DNA of 64,000 nt, from the NCBI GenBank assembly GCA_033283165.1, contig JAWMQL010000009.1, positions 124,001 through 188,000 of the forward strand, in the 5' to 3' direction. The notes below the pieces were generated by a model. The model saw only the letters and a program-made list of their open reading frames with translations. It had not been told where the DNA came from and searched no databases. Below, in pieces: positions 8,906 to 16,490 of the stretch. The translations under genes and the position numbers were made by a program. Source of the stretch: JAWMQL01 sp033283165. Its GTDB lineage: Bacteria; Pseudomonadota; Gammaproteobacteria; Pseudomonadales; Halieaceae. Position 1 is the first letter of the stretch; each line of letters starts with the position of its first letter.

Positions 8906-9994
8906 ATGGAAGTGGATACAGCACGGAGCAACTCGAAACGGAATTCAGGTAACACCAGTACCAAGGGCAAGTCTTCCGCCGCCAGGGCGGCGAAAGGTAA
9001 CAGCGCCACAGCCAAGGCCGCGACCCGAGCGGCCACCAGGCGGGAAGCCGACCAGGCTGCCCAGTCCAAGGGCTCCGCAAGGGCCAAAACCGAAGAAACT
9101 CACGGCCAGTTGTCCGAACAGGAGAGTTTTGATCGCGCCAAGGCCTCCCGCCGCATTGAAAAATCGCTGGACGCCACCCAGCTTTATCTCAACGAGATAG
9201 GCTACTCGCCGCTGTTGACCGCGGACGAGGAGAAGCATTTTGCCCGGATGGCGCGCAAGGGCGAAGAGGCCGGCCGCAAGCGCATGATCGAGAGCAACCT
9301 GCGCCTGGTGGTGAAGATTTCCCGTCGCTATCTCAACCGCGGCCTGAGTCTGCTGGACCTGATCGAGGAGGGCAACCTGGGCCTGATACGCGCGGTGGAG
9401 AAGTTTGACCCGGAACGGGGGTTCCGTTTCTCCACCTACGCCACCTGGTGGATTCGCCAGACCATCGAGCGGGCCATCATGAACCAGACCCGCACCATCC
9501 GCCTGCCCATTCACGTGGTAAAGGAACTCAATGTGTACCTGCGCGCCGCGCGGGAACTGACCCAGAAGCTGGACCACGAGCCCACGCCGGAAGAAATCGC
9601 CGACATGCTCGACAAGCCGGCGGCAGACGTGAAACGCCTGCTGGGCCTCAACGAGCGGGTGACATCGGTCGATGTGCCGGTGGGTCCGGATTCCGACAAG
9701 GCAGTGCTGGATACCATCGCCGACGCGCGCGAATCCGACCCGTCGCAGTTGCTGCAGGATAGTGACATCAGGGACAGTATCGGCGCGTGGCTGGAGGAAT
9801 TGTCAGACAAGCAGCGGGAGGTGGTGTCGCGCCGTTTCGGCCTGCGCGGCTACGAGAGCAGTACGCTGGAAGAGGTGGGGCGTGAAATCGGCCTGACCCG
9901 GGAACGGGTCAGACAGATACAGGTGGAGGCGCTGAAGCGCTTGCGCAACATCATGGAAACCCAGGGACTCAGCAGCGATTCACTTTTCAACTGA
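8906..9994 (+). CDS. rpoS: RNA polymerase sigma factor RpoS (sigma-38)
   Basis: Stationary-phase and general stress sigma factor. From about residue 83 the 362-residue protein is a textbook RpoS: YLNEIGYSPLLTADEEKHFAR (region 1.2), RMIESNLRLVVKISRRYLNRG, LDLIEEGNLGLIRAVEKFDP, FSTYATWWIRQTIERAI (region 2), the region 3 segment IRLPIHVVKELNVYLRAARE, and FGLRGYESSTLEEVG with LTRERVRQIQVEALKRLR (region 4). The first 70 or so residues are unusual: rich in Lys, Ala, Ser and Thr and strongly basic, unlike the acidic N terminus of Pseudomonas RpoS. The ATG at 8906 follows an ATGAGGTG ribosome-binding site. The 159 bp upstream hold no other gene. Confidence 0.97.
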   Translation: MEVDTARSNSKRNSGNTSTKGKSSAARAAKGNSATAKAATRAATRREADQAAQSKGSARAKTEETHGQLSEQESFDRAKASRRIEKSLDATQLYLNEIGYSPLLTADEEKHFARMARKGEEAGRKRMIESNLRLVVKISRRYLNRGLSLLDLIEEGNLGLIRAVEKFDPERGFRFSTYATWWIRQTIERAIMNQTRTIRLPIHVVKELNVYLRAARELTQKLDHEPTPEEIADMLDKPAADVKRLLGLNERVTSVDVPVGPDSDKAVLDTIADARESDPSQLLQDSDIRDSIGAWLEELSDKQREVVSRRFGLRGYESSTLEEVGREIGLTRERVRQIQVEALKRLRNIMETQGLSSDSLFN

Positions 9995-10358
9995 TTCAAT
10001 CCCGGACGCTTTACCGCGCGACTGCGGCGTCATTCCAGAAATGTGACCGATGGATTCGTCACCCTTCAGCCGCCGAATCAGGCGGTAGAGGGTGCCCGAG
10101 GCTGAACCGTCCAGCAGGGCCTCCTGCAACATCTCGTCTTCTGTATCCACCGCTTTGGCGGCGTCCGGCAATTTGGCGAAAGTACGCTCGAAATTCTCGG
10201 TATGGCGCCGCCTGACATCGGTGCCAAAAAAGATATCCTGGACCTCTTCCGATGAATCCCGGTGGCGCGCGACCAGGGCGATCAGCTTGCGCGTGAACCA
10301 GGCCCGTGCCGATCCAGAATACGGTCAGCACCAGGCCGAGGGCAGCACGCCAGTCCAT
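9980..10358 (-). pseudogene. Small membrane-anchored protein, reading frame broken by an apparent frameshift
   Basis: Reading leftward, an ATG at 10358 starts a hydrophobic segment (MDWRAALGLVLTVFWI) typical of a membrane anchor. After base 10311 that frame becomes Arg/Pro-rich and unnatural. From 10309 the next frame reads a convincing soluble protein for 109 residues, including ARAWFTRKLIALVARHRD, SSEEVQDIFFGTDVRRRH and LYRLIRRLKGDESIGH, to a stop at 9980. That second frame has a TGA upstream and no ATG, GTG or TTG before residue 49. One inserted or deleted base near 10310 would join the two into a protein of about 125 residues. Either this is a recent pseudogene, a sequencing error or a programmed shift. 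The 3' end overlaps the rpoS stop by 15 bp. No family recognised. Confidence 0.5.
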
Positions 10359-10373
10359 GCCAGGGCTCCTAAT

Positions 10374-10406
10374 TTAATCACTTGATTAAGTTAGTCAGTT
10401 GATTAA
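10374..10406. promoter_or_regulatory. Two tandem 16-bp palindromes, likely CecR-type operators
   Basis: TTAATCA-CT-TGATTAA (10374-10389) is a perfect inverted repeat. One base later TTAGTCA-GT-TGATTAA (10391-10406) repeats it with a single mismatch. The centres are 17 bp apart and the second box ends 9 bp before the regulator ATG at 10416, so bound protein would cover the start of the operon and block it. It also faces the broken gene on the minus strand. Palindromic half-sites close to the gene are typical for TetR-family autoregulation; assignment to this particular regulator is inference. Confidence 0.8.
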
Positions 10407-10415
10407 AATGGGTGC

Positions 10416-11096
10416 ATGACAAGAGCAGATTCAAGCACCCGAGGGGACATTACCCGGGAAGTGCTGATCGAGGCCGCGCTCGACGTGTTCGGGCACGACG
10501 GCTTTGATGCGGCGAGCACCCGGCGTATCGCCCGGAAAGCGGGGGTCAACCAGGCCCTGATCGGCTATCACTTCGGCGGAAAACGCGGTCTTTACGAGGC
10601 TGTGTTTGAACACATCGCCGCCCAGATGCAGTTGCGCATGGAACCGGTTGCCCTGGAGGTGCGGGCCAGGCTCGAACAACTGCCCGCTACCGGGACTATT
10701 CGCCGGCAGAAGGCGTTGGAACTGTTGGCGCAGATCTTCGAGGCGCTTATCGGGATGTTTGGAGAATATTCAGCTACAGGCTGGGTTCGCCTGGTCCTGC
10801 GCGAGCAGCAGGACCCTTCACCGGCCTTTGACATCATGTACGATCGGTTGATGGGCCGCATGCTGCAGCTGATCACACAACTGCTTGCCATCGCCACGGG
10901 CATGGATGCCGCCTCCGAAGCCTGCCGAATACGCGCGCTGATGTTGCTGGGTCAAGTGCTCGTATTTCACGTTGCCCGGGGCAGTACCTCGCGGCACATG
11001 CAGTGGCAAGTCCTGTCGGAAGAGCACCTTACCGAGTTGAAGAAGCAATTTCGCCTCAGCCTGGAGGCTCAATTTTCAACGGGAGCATCGGAATGA
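10416..11096 (+). CDS. cecR: TetR family regulator of the CecR (YbiH) type
   Basis: DNA-binding repressor of 226 residues. An N-terminal helix-turn-helix (about 18-62) reads REVLIEAALDVFGHDGFDAAS, then TRRIARKAGVNQALIGYHF and GGKRGLYEAVF, the canonical TetR layout. The C-terminal ligand domain (about 80-215) resembles the CecR/DUF1956 type. In E. coli, CecR (YbiH) controls ybhGFSR; the same five-gene order follows here, which is the main reason for the name. The start is the ATG at 10416, just after the tandem palindromes at 10374-10406, pointing to autoregulation. The stop overlaps the next gene by 4 nt (ATGA). Confidence 0.87.
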   Translation: MTRADSSTRGDITREVLIEAALDVFGHDGFDAASTRRIARKAGVNQALIGYHFGGKRGLYEAVFEHIAAQMQLRMEPVALEVRARLEQLPATGTIRRQKALELLAQIFEALIGMFGEYSATGWVRLVLREQQDPSPAFDIMYDRLMGRMLQLITQLLAIATGMDAASEACRIRALMLLGQVLVFHVARGSTSRHMQWQVLSEEHLTELKKQFRLSLEAQFSTGASE

Positions 11097-12076
11097 ACGT
11101 GAAACTTATTCCTGTTCTTGTGCTGACGGTGACGGTAGCCGCTGCTGCAGTTTACTGGTTCCTGCCGGCCGGGGATGCTGGCGGCGAACTCAAACTCTAT
11201 GGCAACGTGGATATTCGCGAGGTGCAGCTCGGGTTCCGGGTGGGGGGGAAGCTCGCGACCATGCAGCTTGAAGAGGGCGATGCCGTGGTCGCGGGGGATG
11301 AGCTGGCCCAGCTGGACCGGCGGCCGTTTGAGGATGGCCTGGCGCTGGCCGGTGCCCGGGTCGCCGAGGCGGAAGCCCGCCTACTGAAACTGCGAACCGG
11401 ATCTCGTGCCCAGGAAATCGAGCAGGCCCAGGCCAGGGTCAGGGAAGCGAAGGCCGCCCTGGACAACGCCCGGCAGGAATACGTGCGGCAGAAAGAGTTG
11501 ACCGACAAGGGCCTGAGTAGCCAGCGTTTGCTGGACAGCGCACTGGCCCAGCGCGACCAGGCCGCGGCGCGGCTGGAGGCGAACCAGGAGGCCCTGGGGT
11601 TGGCCGTTGAGGGCGCCAGGACCGAAGATATCAGCGCGGCAGAGGCTTCACTTGCTGCCGCCAGGGCGCAGCTGGCACAGGCCCAGACCCAGCTGGACGA
11701 TACAGTCCTGGTAGCGCCTGCGAACGGCACTATTTTCACCCGGGCGCGCGAGCCGGGTGCGATCGTGTCGGTGGGCACGCCGGTTTACACGCTTTCGCTG
11801 ACTGACACGGTTTACGTGAGGGCCTATGTCGATGAAACCCGCCTGGGTCGGGTCGTTCCGGGCTCGCGGGTGTTGGTAAGATCTGACTCATCCGATAAAA
11901 CCTATGAAGGCCAGGTGGGCTTTGTTTCGCCACGCGCCGAATTCACCCCCAAGTCGGTGGAGACAGAGGAGTTACGCACCGACCTGGTTTACCGCCTGCG
12001 GATCGTTATCAGTGATCCGGATGATGCCCTGCGTCAGGGTATGCCGGTAACCGTCCGGGTGCCGGCCGGGGTCTGA
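11093..12076 (+). CDS. ybhG: HlyD/YbhG-like periplasmic adaptor of an ABC exporter
   Basis: Membrane-fusion protein linking an inner-membrane ABC-2 exporter to the outer membrane. The ATG at 11093 overlaps the regulator stop and gives 327 residues. A longer frame from 11003 lies in the regulator and is rejected. Order: one N-terminal membrane anchor (about 3-23), a first lipoyl half (LYGNVDIREVQLGFRVGGKL with LEEGDAVVAGDELAQLD), a long alpha-helical hairpin rich in Ala, Glu, Gln and Arg (about 80-200), the second lipoyl half (DDTVLVAPANGTIFTRAREPG) and a beta-barrel domain. Same size class as E. coli YbhG (about 330). The neighbours are the ATPase and two permeases. Confidence 0.9.
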   Translation: MNVKLIPVLVLTVTVAAAAVYWFLPAGDAGGELKLYGNVDIREVQLGFRVGGKLATMQLEEGDAVVAGDELAQLDRRPFEDGLALAGARVAEAEARLLKLRTGSRAQEIEQAQARVREAKAALDNARQEYVRQKELTDKGLSSQRLLDSALAQRDQAAARLEANQEALGLAVEGARTEDISAAEASLAAARAQLAQAQTQLDDTVLVAPANGTIFTRAREPGAIVSVGTPVYTLSLTDTVYVRAYVDETRLGRVVPGSRVLVRSDSSDKTYEGQVGFVSPRAEFTPKSVETEELRTDLVYRLRIVISDPDDALRQGMPVTVRVPAGV

Positions 12077-12080
12077 TTCA

Positions 12081-13808
12081 GTGTCCATCGAAATTGAAAT
12101 AAAAGGTGTCAGTAAGCGTTTCGGCGCACAACCGGCACTTCAGGACATTGATACCCGGATCCTCGGCGGCCGGCTGACCGGCCTGGTCGGGCCCGACGGG
12201 GCGGGCAAGACCACCCTGATGCGCCTGCTGGCCTCGTTGATGGTACCGGATGAGGGCGAGGTCGTCCTGTGTGGCCTGGACACCCGTTCAGACCACGTGC
12301 AGATACGTGACATTACGGGCTACATGCCACAGCGGTTCGGCCTGTACGAAGACCTCACCGTGATGGAGAACCTGCGGCTTTACAGTGACCTGCGCGGCCT
12401 GGACCGGCAAGCCAATCCCGCACTGTTCGATCGGCTGCTCAACTTTACCGGCCTCGAACCGTTTACCGGGCGGTTGGCCGGCGCCCTGTCCGGCGGCATG
12501 AAACAGAAACTCGGCCTGGCCTGCGCCCTGATGGCCAGGCCCAAAGTGCTGCTGCTGGATGAGCCCAGTGTCGGGGTGGATCCGGTCAGCCGCCAGGACC
12601 TGTGGCAGATGGTGGCGGAACTGGTGGCCGATGGCATGGCGGTGCTGTGGTCCACCGCGTACCTGGACGAGGCGGAGCGCTGTGACGATGTGCTGTTGTT
12701 AAATGGCGGGCAGCTGGTTTACCAGGGTAACCCGCGCGATCTCACCGCCCGGCTGCAGGGGCGCAGCTACCTGCTGCACGGTACCGGGGAACGTCGCAGG
12801 GAGGCCCTGTCGCGGGCTTTGCAGTTGCGCAGTGTACGGGACGGGGTGATCCAGGGTTCGGCAGTGCGTCTGGTATTGGCCGAAGGCGATGATGCCGGCG
12901 AGCTGGGCAGTCTGGCGGCTCAATACTCGGCGACACTGCAGGCTACCCAACCGCGTTTCGAGGATGCCTATATCGACCTGCTGGGTGGCGGCCCCGGGGG
13001 GAGCTCGGCCATCGCGGAAAAGATGCCGGCGCTGCCGGATAGCGGCGACGTCATGGTGCGCTGCGTCAAACTGACCAAGCGTTTCGGTGATTTCACTGCA
13101 ACCGACAGCATCAGCTTCGACGTGCGGCAGGGCGAAATCCTCGGGCTGCTGGGGCCGAACGGTGCGGGAAAATCGACCACCTTCAAGATGCTTTGCGGCT
13201 TGCTGAAACCCAGCGCCGGCAGCGCGGAAGTGGTCGGCCTCGACCTGCTGAAATCGCCCGCCCGGGCAAAAATTCAGCTCGGTTATATGGCGCAGAAGTT
13301 TTCGCTCTACGGACTGCTGTCCGTGCAGCAGAACATGGACTTTTTCGCGGGTGTCTACGGGCTCAGGCGGGCGGAGCGCAAGGCCCGGGTTGGTGAGATG
13401 ATCGAGGTGTTCGAGCTGGAGGACATCCTGGACCAATCACCCGAAGAGATCCCCCTGGGTTTCAAGCAGCGGCTGGCCCTGGCATGCGCCCTGATGCACA
13501 GGCCCAAGGTGCTGTTTCTCGATGAGCCTACCTCCGGGGTGGACCCGATTACCCGGCGTGAATTCTGGACCCATATCACCGGGCTGGTGGGGCGCGGGGT
13601 CACGGTCATGGTCACCACCCATTTCATGGACGAGGCGGAGTACTGTGATCGGGTGGCCCTGGTAAACCGGGCCCGGCTTATCGCCCTGGATACCCCCGAC
13701 GGGCTGAAGGCGAGGGTGGCGGATGAATCGCTGCCCGAGCCGACCATGGAGGATGCTTTCATTCGCCTGGTGGAGCGCCAGAACGCAATGCAGGAGCAGG
13801 CCGCTTGA
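12081..13808 (+). CDS. ybhF: YbhF-like fused double ATPase of an ABC-2 exporter
   Basis: Two nucleotide-binding domains in one 575-residue chain. Domain 1: Walker A GPDGAGKT (37-44), signature LSGGMKQ (136-142), Walker B VLLLDEP (from 156). Domain 2: Walker A GPNGAGKS (358-365), signature degenerate as PLGFKQR (458-464), Walker B VLFLDEP (from 477) and the H-loop in TTHFMDEAE. Domain 1 has Ala in place of the H-loop His (STAYLDEAE). The two domains therefore appear to contribute unequally, as also seen in E. coli YbhF as far as I recall. GTG start at 12081, 4 bp after the adaptor stop. The stop overlaps the permease start. In E. coli the system affects cefoperazone and chloramphenicol sensitivity; the substrate here is unknown. 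Confidence 0.93.
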   Translation: MSIEIEIKGVSKRFGAQPALQDIDTRILGGRLTGLVGPDGAGKTTLMRLLASLMVPDEGEVVLCGLDTRSDHVQIRDITGYMPQRFGLYEDLTVMENLRLYSDLRGLDRQANPALFDRLLNFTGLEPFTGRLAGALSGGMKQKLGLACALMARPKVLLLDEPSVGVDPVSRQDLWQMVAELVADGMAVLWSTAYLDEAERCDDVLLLNGGQLVYQGNPRDLTARLQGRSYLLHGTGERRREALSRALQLRSVRDGVIQGSAVRLVLAEGDDAGELGSLAAQYSATLQATQPRFEDAYIDLLGGGPGGSSAIAEKMPALPDSGDVMVRCVKLTKRFGDFTATDSISFDVRQGEILGLLGPNGAGKSTTFKMLCGLLKPSAGSAEVVGLDLLKSPARAKIQLGYMAQKFSLYGLLSVQQNMDFFAGVYGLRRAERKARVGEMIEVFELEDILDQSPEEIPLGFKQRLALACALMHRPKVLFLDEPTSGVDPITRREFWTHITGLVGRGVTVMVTTHFMDEAEYCDRVALVNRARLIALDTPDGLKARVADESLPEPTMEDAFIRLVERQNAMQEQAA

Positions 13809-14926
13809 GCCGCGGGGCAGGCTCCGTCCGACGCCTGCTGGCACTGGTACGCAAGGAATTCTACCAGGTCGTACGGGATCCGGCGGCGATGCTGATTGCC
13901 TTTGTGCTGCCTCCCATCCTGTTGTTCCTGTTCGCCTTTGCTGTTTCCCTCGATGTCGATGACGTGAGCGTGGGTGTGGCCCTGGAAAGCGATAGCGGCC
14001 AGGCCCGGGAACTGGCCGCCGCTTTTGCCGGCACCAGGTATTTGCGGGTGACCCCGGCGCGCCACCGGGCAGAGTTGGAGCCACTGCTGGTGTCCGGCGA
14101 GCTCCTGGCCTTTGCCGTTATTCCGGCGGATTTCGACGCCCGGTTGCTCGACGGCAGCGGTAAGGCCGCCATCCAGATTATTACAGACGCTTCGAACCCG
14201 AATACGGCCAACTTCACCCGGGGCTACCTGCAGGGGGCATTCTCGACCTGGTTAGCAGGTGAAGGGCTGGCGCCGCCACCGGCCATTACTCTGCAGCAGC
14301 GTTTCTGGTTCAACCCCGAGTTGGAAAGCAAGGTGATGCTGGTGCCCGGCTCGATAGCGGTGGTCATGACCATGATCGGGACCCTGCTGACCGCACTGGT
14401 GGTATCGCGCGAGTGGGAGCGGGGCAGTATGGAGGCCATTATGTCCACGCCCGCCCGCATGGGCGAGATCATTCTCAGCAAGATCCTGCCCTACTTCCTG
14501 TTGGGTGGCCTGGCGGTCGCCGGTTGCGTATTTCTGGCGGTACAGGTTTTCGGCGTGCCCCTGCAGGGCAGTTTCCTCGCGATCGTTATGCTGAGTTGTG
14601 TCTTTCTTTTCCCCGCGCTGGGTCAGGGGCTGCTGATATCGACCATGGCGAAAAACCAGTTCCTTGCCTCACAGGCGGCGGTTATGAGCGGATTTTTGCC
14701 GGCCTTCCTGCTGTCCGGCTTTCTGTTTGAAATCCAGAGCATGCCCTGGTTTATCCAGCAGATTACGCTGGTGATACCCGCGAGGTACTATGTTTCCAGT
14801 CTCCAGACGGCGTTTCTCGCCGGCGATGTCTGGCCGCTTTACCTGTCCGATATGGCCAAGATGGTGGTCGTCGGCCTGGTGTTTTTTGGCCTGACCCGGC
14901 TGAAGGCGAAGGAGTACCTTGACTGA
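13805..14926 (+). CDS. ybhS: ABC-2 type permease (YbhS-like)
   Basis: Inner-membrane permease of the exporter, 373 residues. One N-terminal membrane helix after LLALVRKEFYQVVRDP (about 28-50, IAFVLPPILLFLFAFAVSLDV), a large periplasmic domain (about 50-175), then five or so membrane helices from about 178 to the end, with the ABC-2 block REWERGSMEAIMSTPARMGEIILSK. The start is a TTG at 13805 overlapping the ATPase stop (TTGA). No ATG is near, and the weak start presumably relies on coupled translation. The stop forms a TGATG overlap with the next permease gene. Pairs with the product at 14926-16032 as a heterodimeric channel. Confidence 0.88.
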   Translation: MSRGAGSVRRLLALVRKEFYQVVRDPAAMLIAFVLPPILLFLFAFAVSLDVDDVSVGVALESDSGQARELAAAFAGTRYLRVTPARHRAELEPLLVSGELLAFAVIPADFDARLLDGSGKAAIQIITDASNPNTANFTRGYLQGAFSTWLAGEGLAPPPAITLQQRFWFNPELESKVMLVPGSIAVVMTMIGTLLTALVVSREWERGSMEAIMSTPARMGEIILSKILPYFLLGGLAVAGCVFLAVQVFGVPLQGSFLAIVMLSCVFLFPALGQGLLISTMAKNQFLASQAAVMSGFLPAFLLSGFLFEIQSMPWFIQQITLVIPARYYVSSLQTAFLAGDVWPLYLSDMAKMVVVGLVFFGLTRLKAKEYLD

Positions 14927-16032
14927 TGAACGAGAGATTGCTGGCCGCCATCCGCAAGGAAATCCTGTTATTCCTGCGCGACCCCAAGAGCCGCGCCATG
15001 TTGCTGATGCTGCCCGTACTGCAGGTGATCATTTTCGGGTTGGCCGCTACCCTGGATGTGAATAACGTCGAACTCGCCATCGTCAACCGGGACTCGGGTA
15101 AGTGGTCGCGTGAATTTATTCACCGGTTAGATGCGGCCCGGTTTGTGGCCAGCGCCACCCATTTGCAGTCGTCCGCTGAGCTGGCCGAACTGATTGAAAC
15201 GCGCCAGGTCCTGTTGGGGTTGGTGTTTCCTGCGGACTTCTCCCGCGATCTGGCTGCCGGCTCTCCGGCCTCGGTGCAGGTGCTGATTGATGGGCGTCGT
15301 GCCAATGCCGGCCAGGTCACTGCCTCCTACCTCGGTAGTATCGCCGCCGACCTGGGTGTGGAGTTGGATACCCGGCAGGGTGGCGCGCAGCCACCCCGCG
15401 TGGAAAGTCGTAACTGGTTCAATACCAACCTGAATTACCGCTGGTTCATGGTGCCCAATCTCTCCGCGACCATGTCGATGATGATTGCCCTGTTGATCAC
15501 CGCCTTGTCCATATCCAGGGAACGGGAACTGGGCACCTTCGACCAGTTGCTGGTGTCTCCCAGCAGCCCGCTGGAAATTATTCTCAGCAAGACCATTCCG
15601 GCGGTGCTGGCCGGCGGTGTGGTCGGTATGTTGATTGTGGTTGTGGCGGTGTTCGGTTTCGGGATTCCCTTCCGCGGGAATTTCTGGCTGTTTGCAGCGG
15701 CAATGCTGCCCTTCGTGTTTTCCGTGGTCGGGGTGGGGCTTGTTATTTCCTCCCTGGTGAAAACCCAACAGCAGGCCATCCTTGGCCTGTTCTTCACCCT
15801 GATGCCCTTCATGCTGATCTCGGGCTTTGCCACCCCGGTGGAGAACATGCCGCAGTGGCTGCAGTATGTCGCACAAATCAGTCCCCTGAAGCATTTTCTG
15901 CTCATCGTGCAGGGGTCTTTCCTGAAGTCCATACCGCCCCAGGACGTGTGGAGTAATACCTGGCCCCTGTTCATCATCGCCGCGGTGACGTTCAGCTCGG
16001 CGACTTTTTTTGTCTCTCGCAGGTTGCAGTGA
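14926..16032 (+). CDS. ybhR: ABC-2 type permease (YbhR-like)
   Basis: Second permease half, 368 residues, paralogous to the preceding gene. N-terminal ERLLAAIRKEILLFLRDPKSR, first membrane helix MLLMLPVLQVIIFGLAATL, a periplasmic domain to about 165, then five C-terminal helices with ISRERELGTFDQLLVSPSSP and LEIILSKTIPAVLAGGVVG. It overlaps the upstream permease stop by one base. Last gene of the cecR-ybhGFSR-type operon; a hairpin 30-50 bp downstream (16059-16083) is oriented for fdxA but may also stop this transcript. Confidence 0.88.
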   Translation: MNERLLAAIRKEILLFLRDPKSRAMLLMLPVLQVIIFGLAATLDVNNVELAIVNRDSGKWSREFIHRLDAARFVASATHLQSSAELAELIETRQVLLGLVFPADFSRDLAAGSPASVQVLIDGRRANAGQVTASYLGSIAADLGVELDTRQGGAQPPRVESRNWFNTNLNYRWFMVPNLSATMSMMIALLITALSISRERELGTFDQLLVSPSSPLEIILSKTIPAVLAGGVVGMLIVVVAVFGFGIPFRGNFWLFAAAMLPFVFSVVGVGLVISSLVKTQQQAILGLFFTLMPFMLISGFATPVENMPQWLQYVAQISPLKHFLLIVQGSFLKSIPPQDVWSNTWPLFIIAAVTFSSATFFVSRRLQ

Positions 16033-16058
16033 GTTGCCCTGCACCTTTCCGAGGACAT

Positions 16059-16083
16059 AAAAAACCCTGCACAGGGCAGGGTT
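16059..16083 (-). terminator. Rho-independent terminator of fdxA
   Basis: Arms AACCCTGC (16063-16070) and GCAGGGTT (16076-16083) are perfectly complementary around a 5-nt loop. Read on the minus strand, the stem is followed by six T residues (A-run at 16059-16064), two of which pair in the stem, giving a standard intrinsic terminator 21 bp past the fdxA stop. On the plus strand the trailing sequence (CTCATC) is not T-rich, so termination of the ybhR transcript here is uncertain. Confidence 0.85.
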
Positions 16084-16103
16084 CTCATCAGACTCGCCGG
16101 CGC

Positions 16104-16427
16104 TCAGCGCTGCAGCAATTCCAGCTTGTTGGGTTTGCCGGCCCACTCCTCGGCATCGGGCATGGCGTCCTTCATCTCGGTGATGTTGGGCCAGACCTCG
16201 GCCAGTTCCGCATTGAGTTCCAGGAACACGGCCTGGTCTTCGGGTAACTCGTCCTCGGAGAAGATGGCGTCTACCGGGCACTCGGGTTCACACAGGGCAC
16301 AGTCGATACATTCGTCCGGGTGGATGACCAGGAAATTGGGCCCTTCGTAAAAGCAGTCAACCGGGCACACTTCCACGCAATCGGTGTGCTTGCAGTTGAT
16401 GCAGTCTTCGCCTACAACAAATGTCAT
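16104..16427 (-). CDS. fdxA: 7Fe ferredoxin FdxA ([3Fe-4S][4Fe-4S])
   Basis: Small soluble electron carrier, 107 residues. N-terminal Cys pattern VGEDCINCKHTDCVEVCPVDC, then YEGPNFLVIHPDECIDCALCEPECPVDAIF, as in Azotobacter-type 7Fe ferredoxins where the extended C-terminal half packs on the fold. In Pseudomonas-like genomes fdxA lies between rpoS and mutS. Here it keeps its place next to mutS but is separated from rpoS by the exporter operon. Transcribed leftward, probably alone or with mutS, whose stop codon faces it end to start (mutS lies upstream, 63 bp away), and closed by the terminator at 16059-16083. Confidence 0.95.
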   Translation of the reverse strand: MTFVVGEDCINCKHTDCVEVCPVDCFYEGPNFLVIHPDECIDCALCEPECPVDAIFSEDELPEDQAVFLELNAELAEVWPNITEMKDAMPDAEEWAGKPNKLELLQR

Positions 16428-16490
16428 TCCTTTCCTGCCTCTTCCGGGGACCTGACTTCGGGGCGCTAGTTTACCTGCTGAGTCCTTGAA

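Noticed and set aside
16059..16083. Terminator for the plus-strand ybhR transcript
   Set aside because: The plus-strand side lacks a T-run; the T-run lies on the minus strand and serves fdxA, so a rightward function is not claimed.
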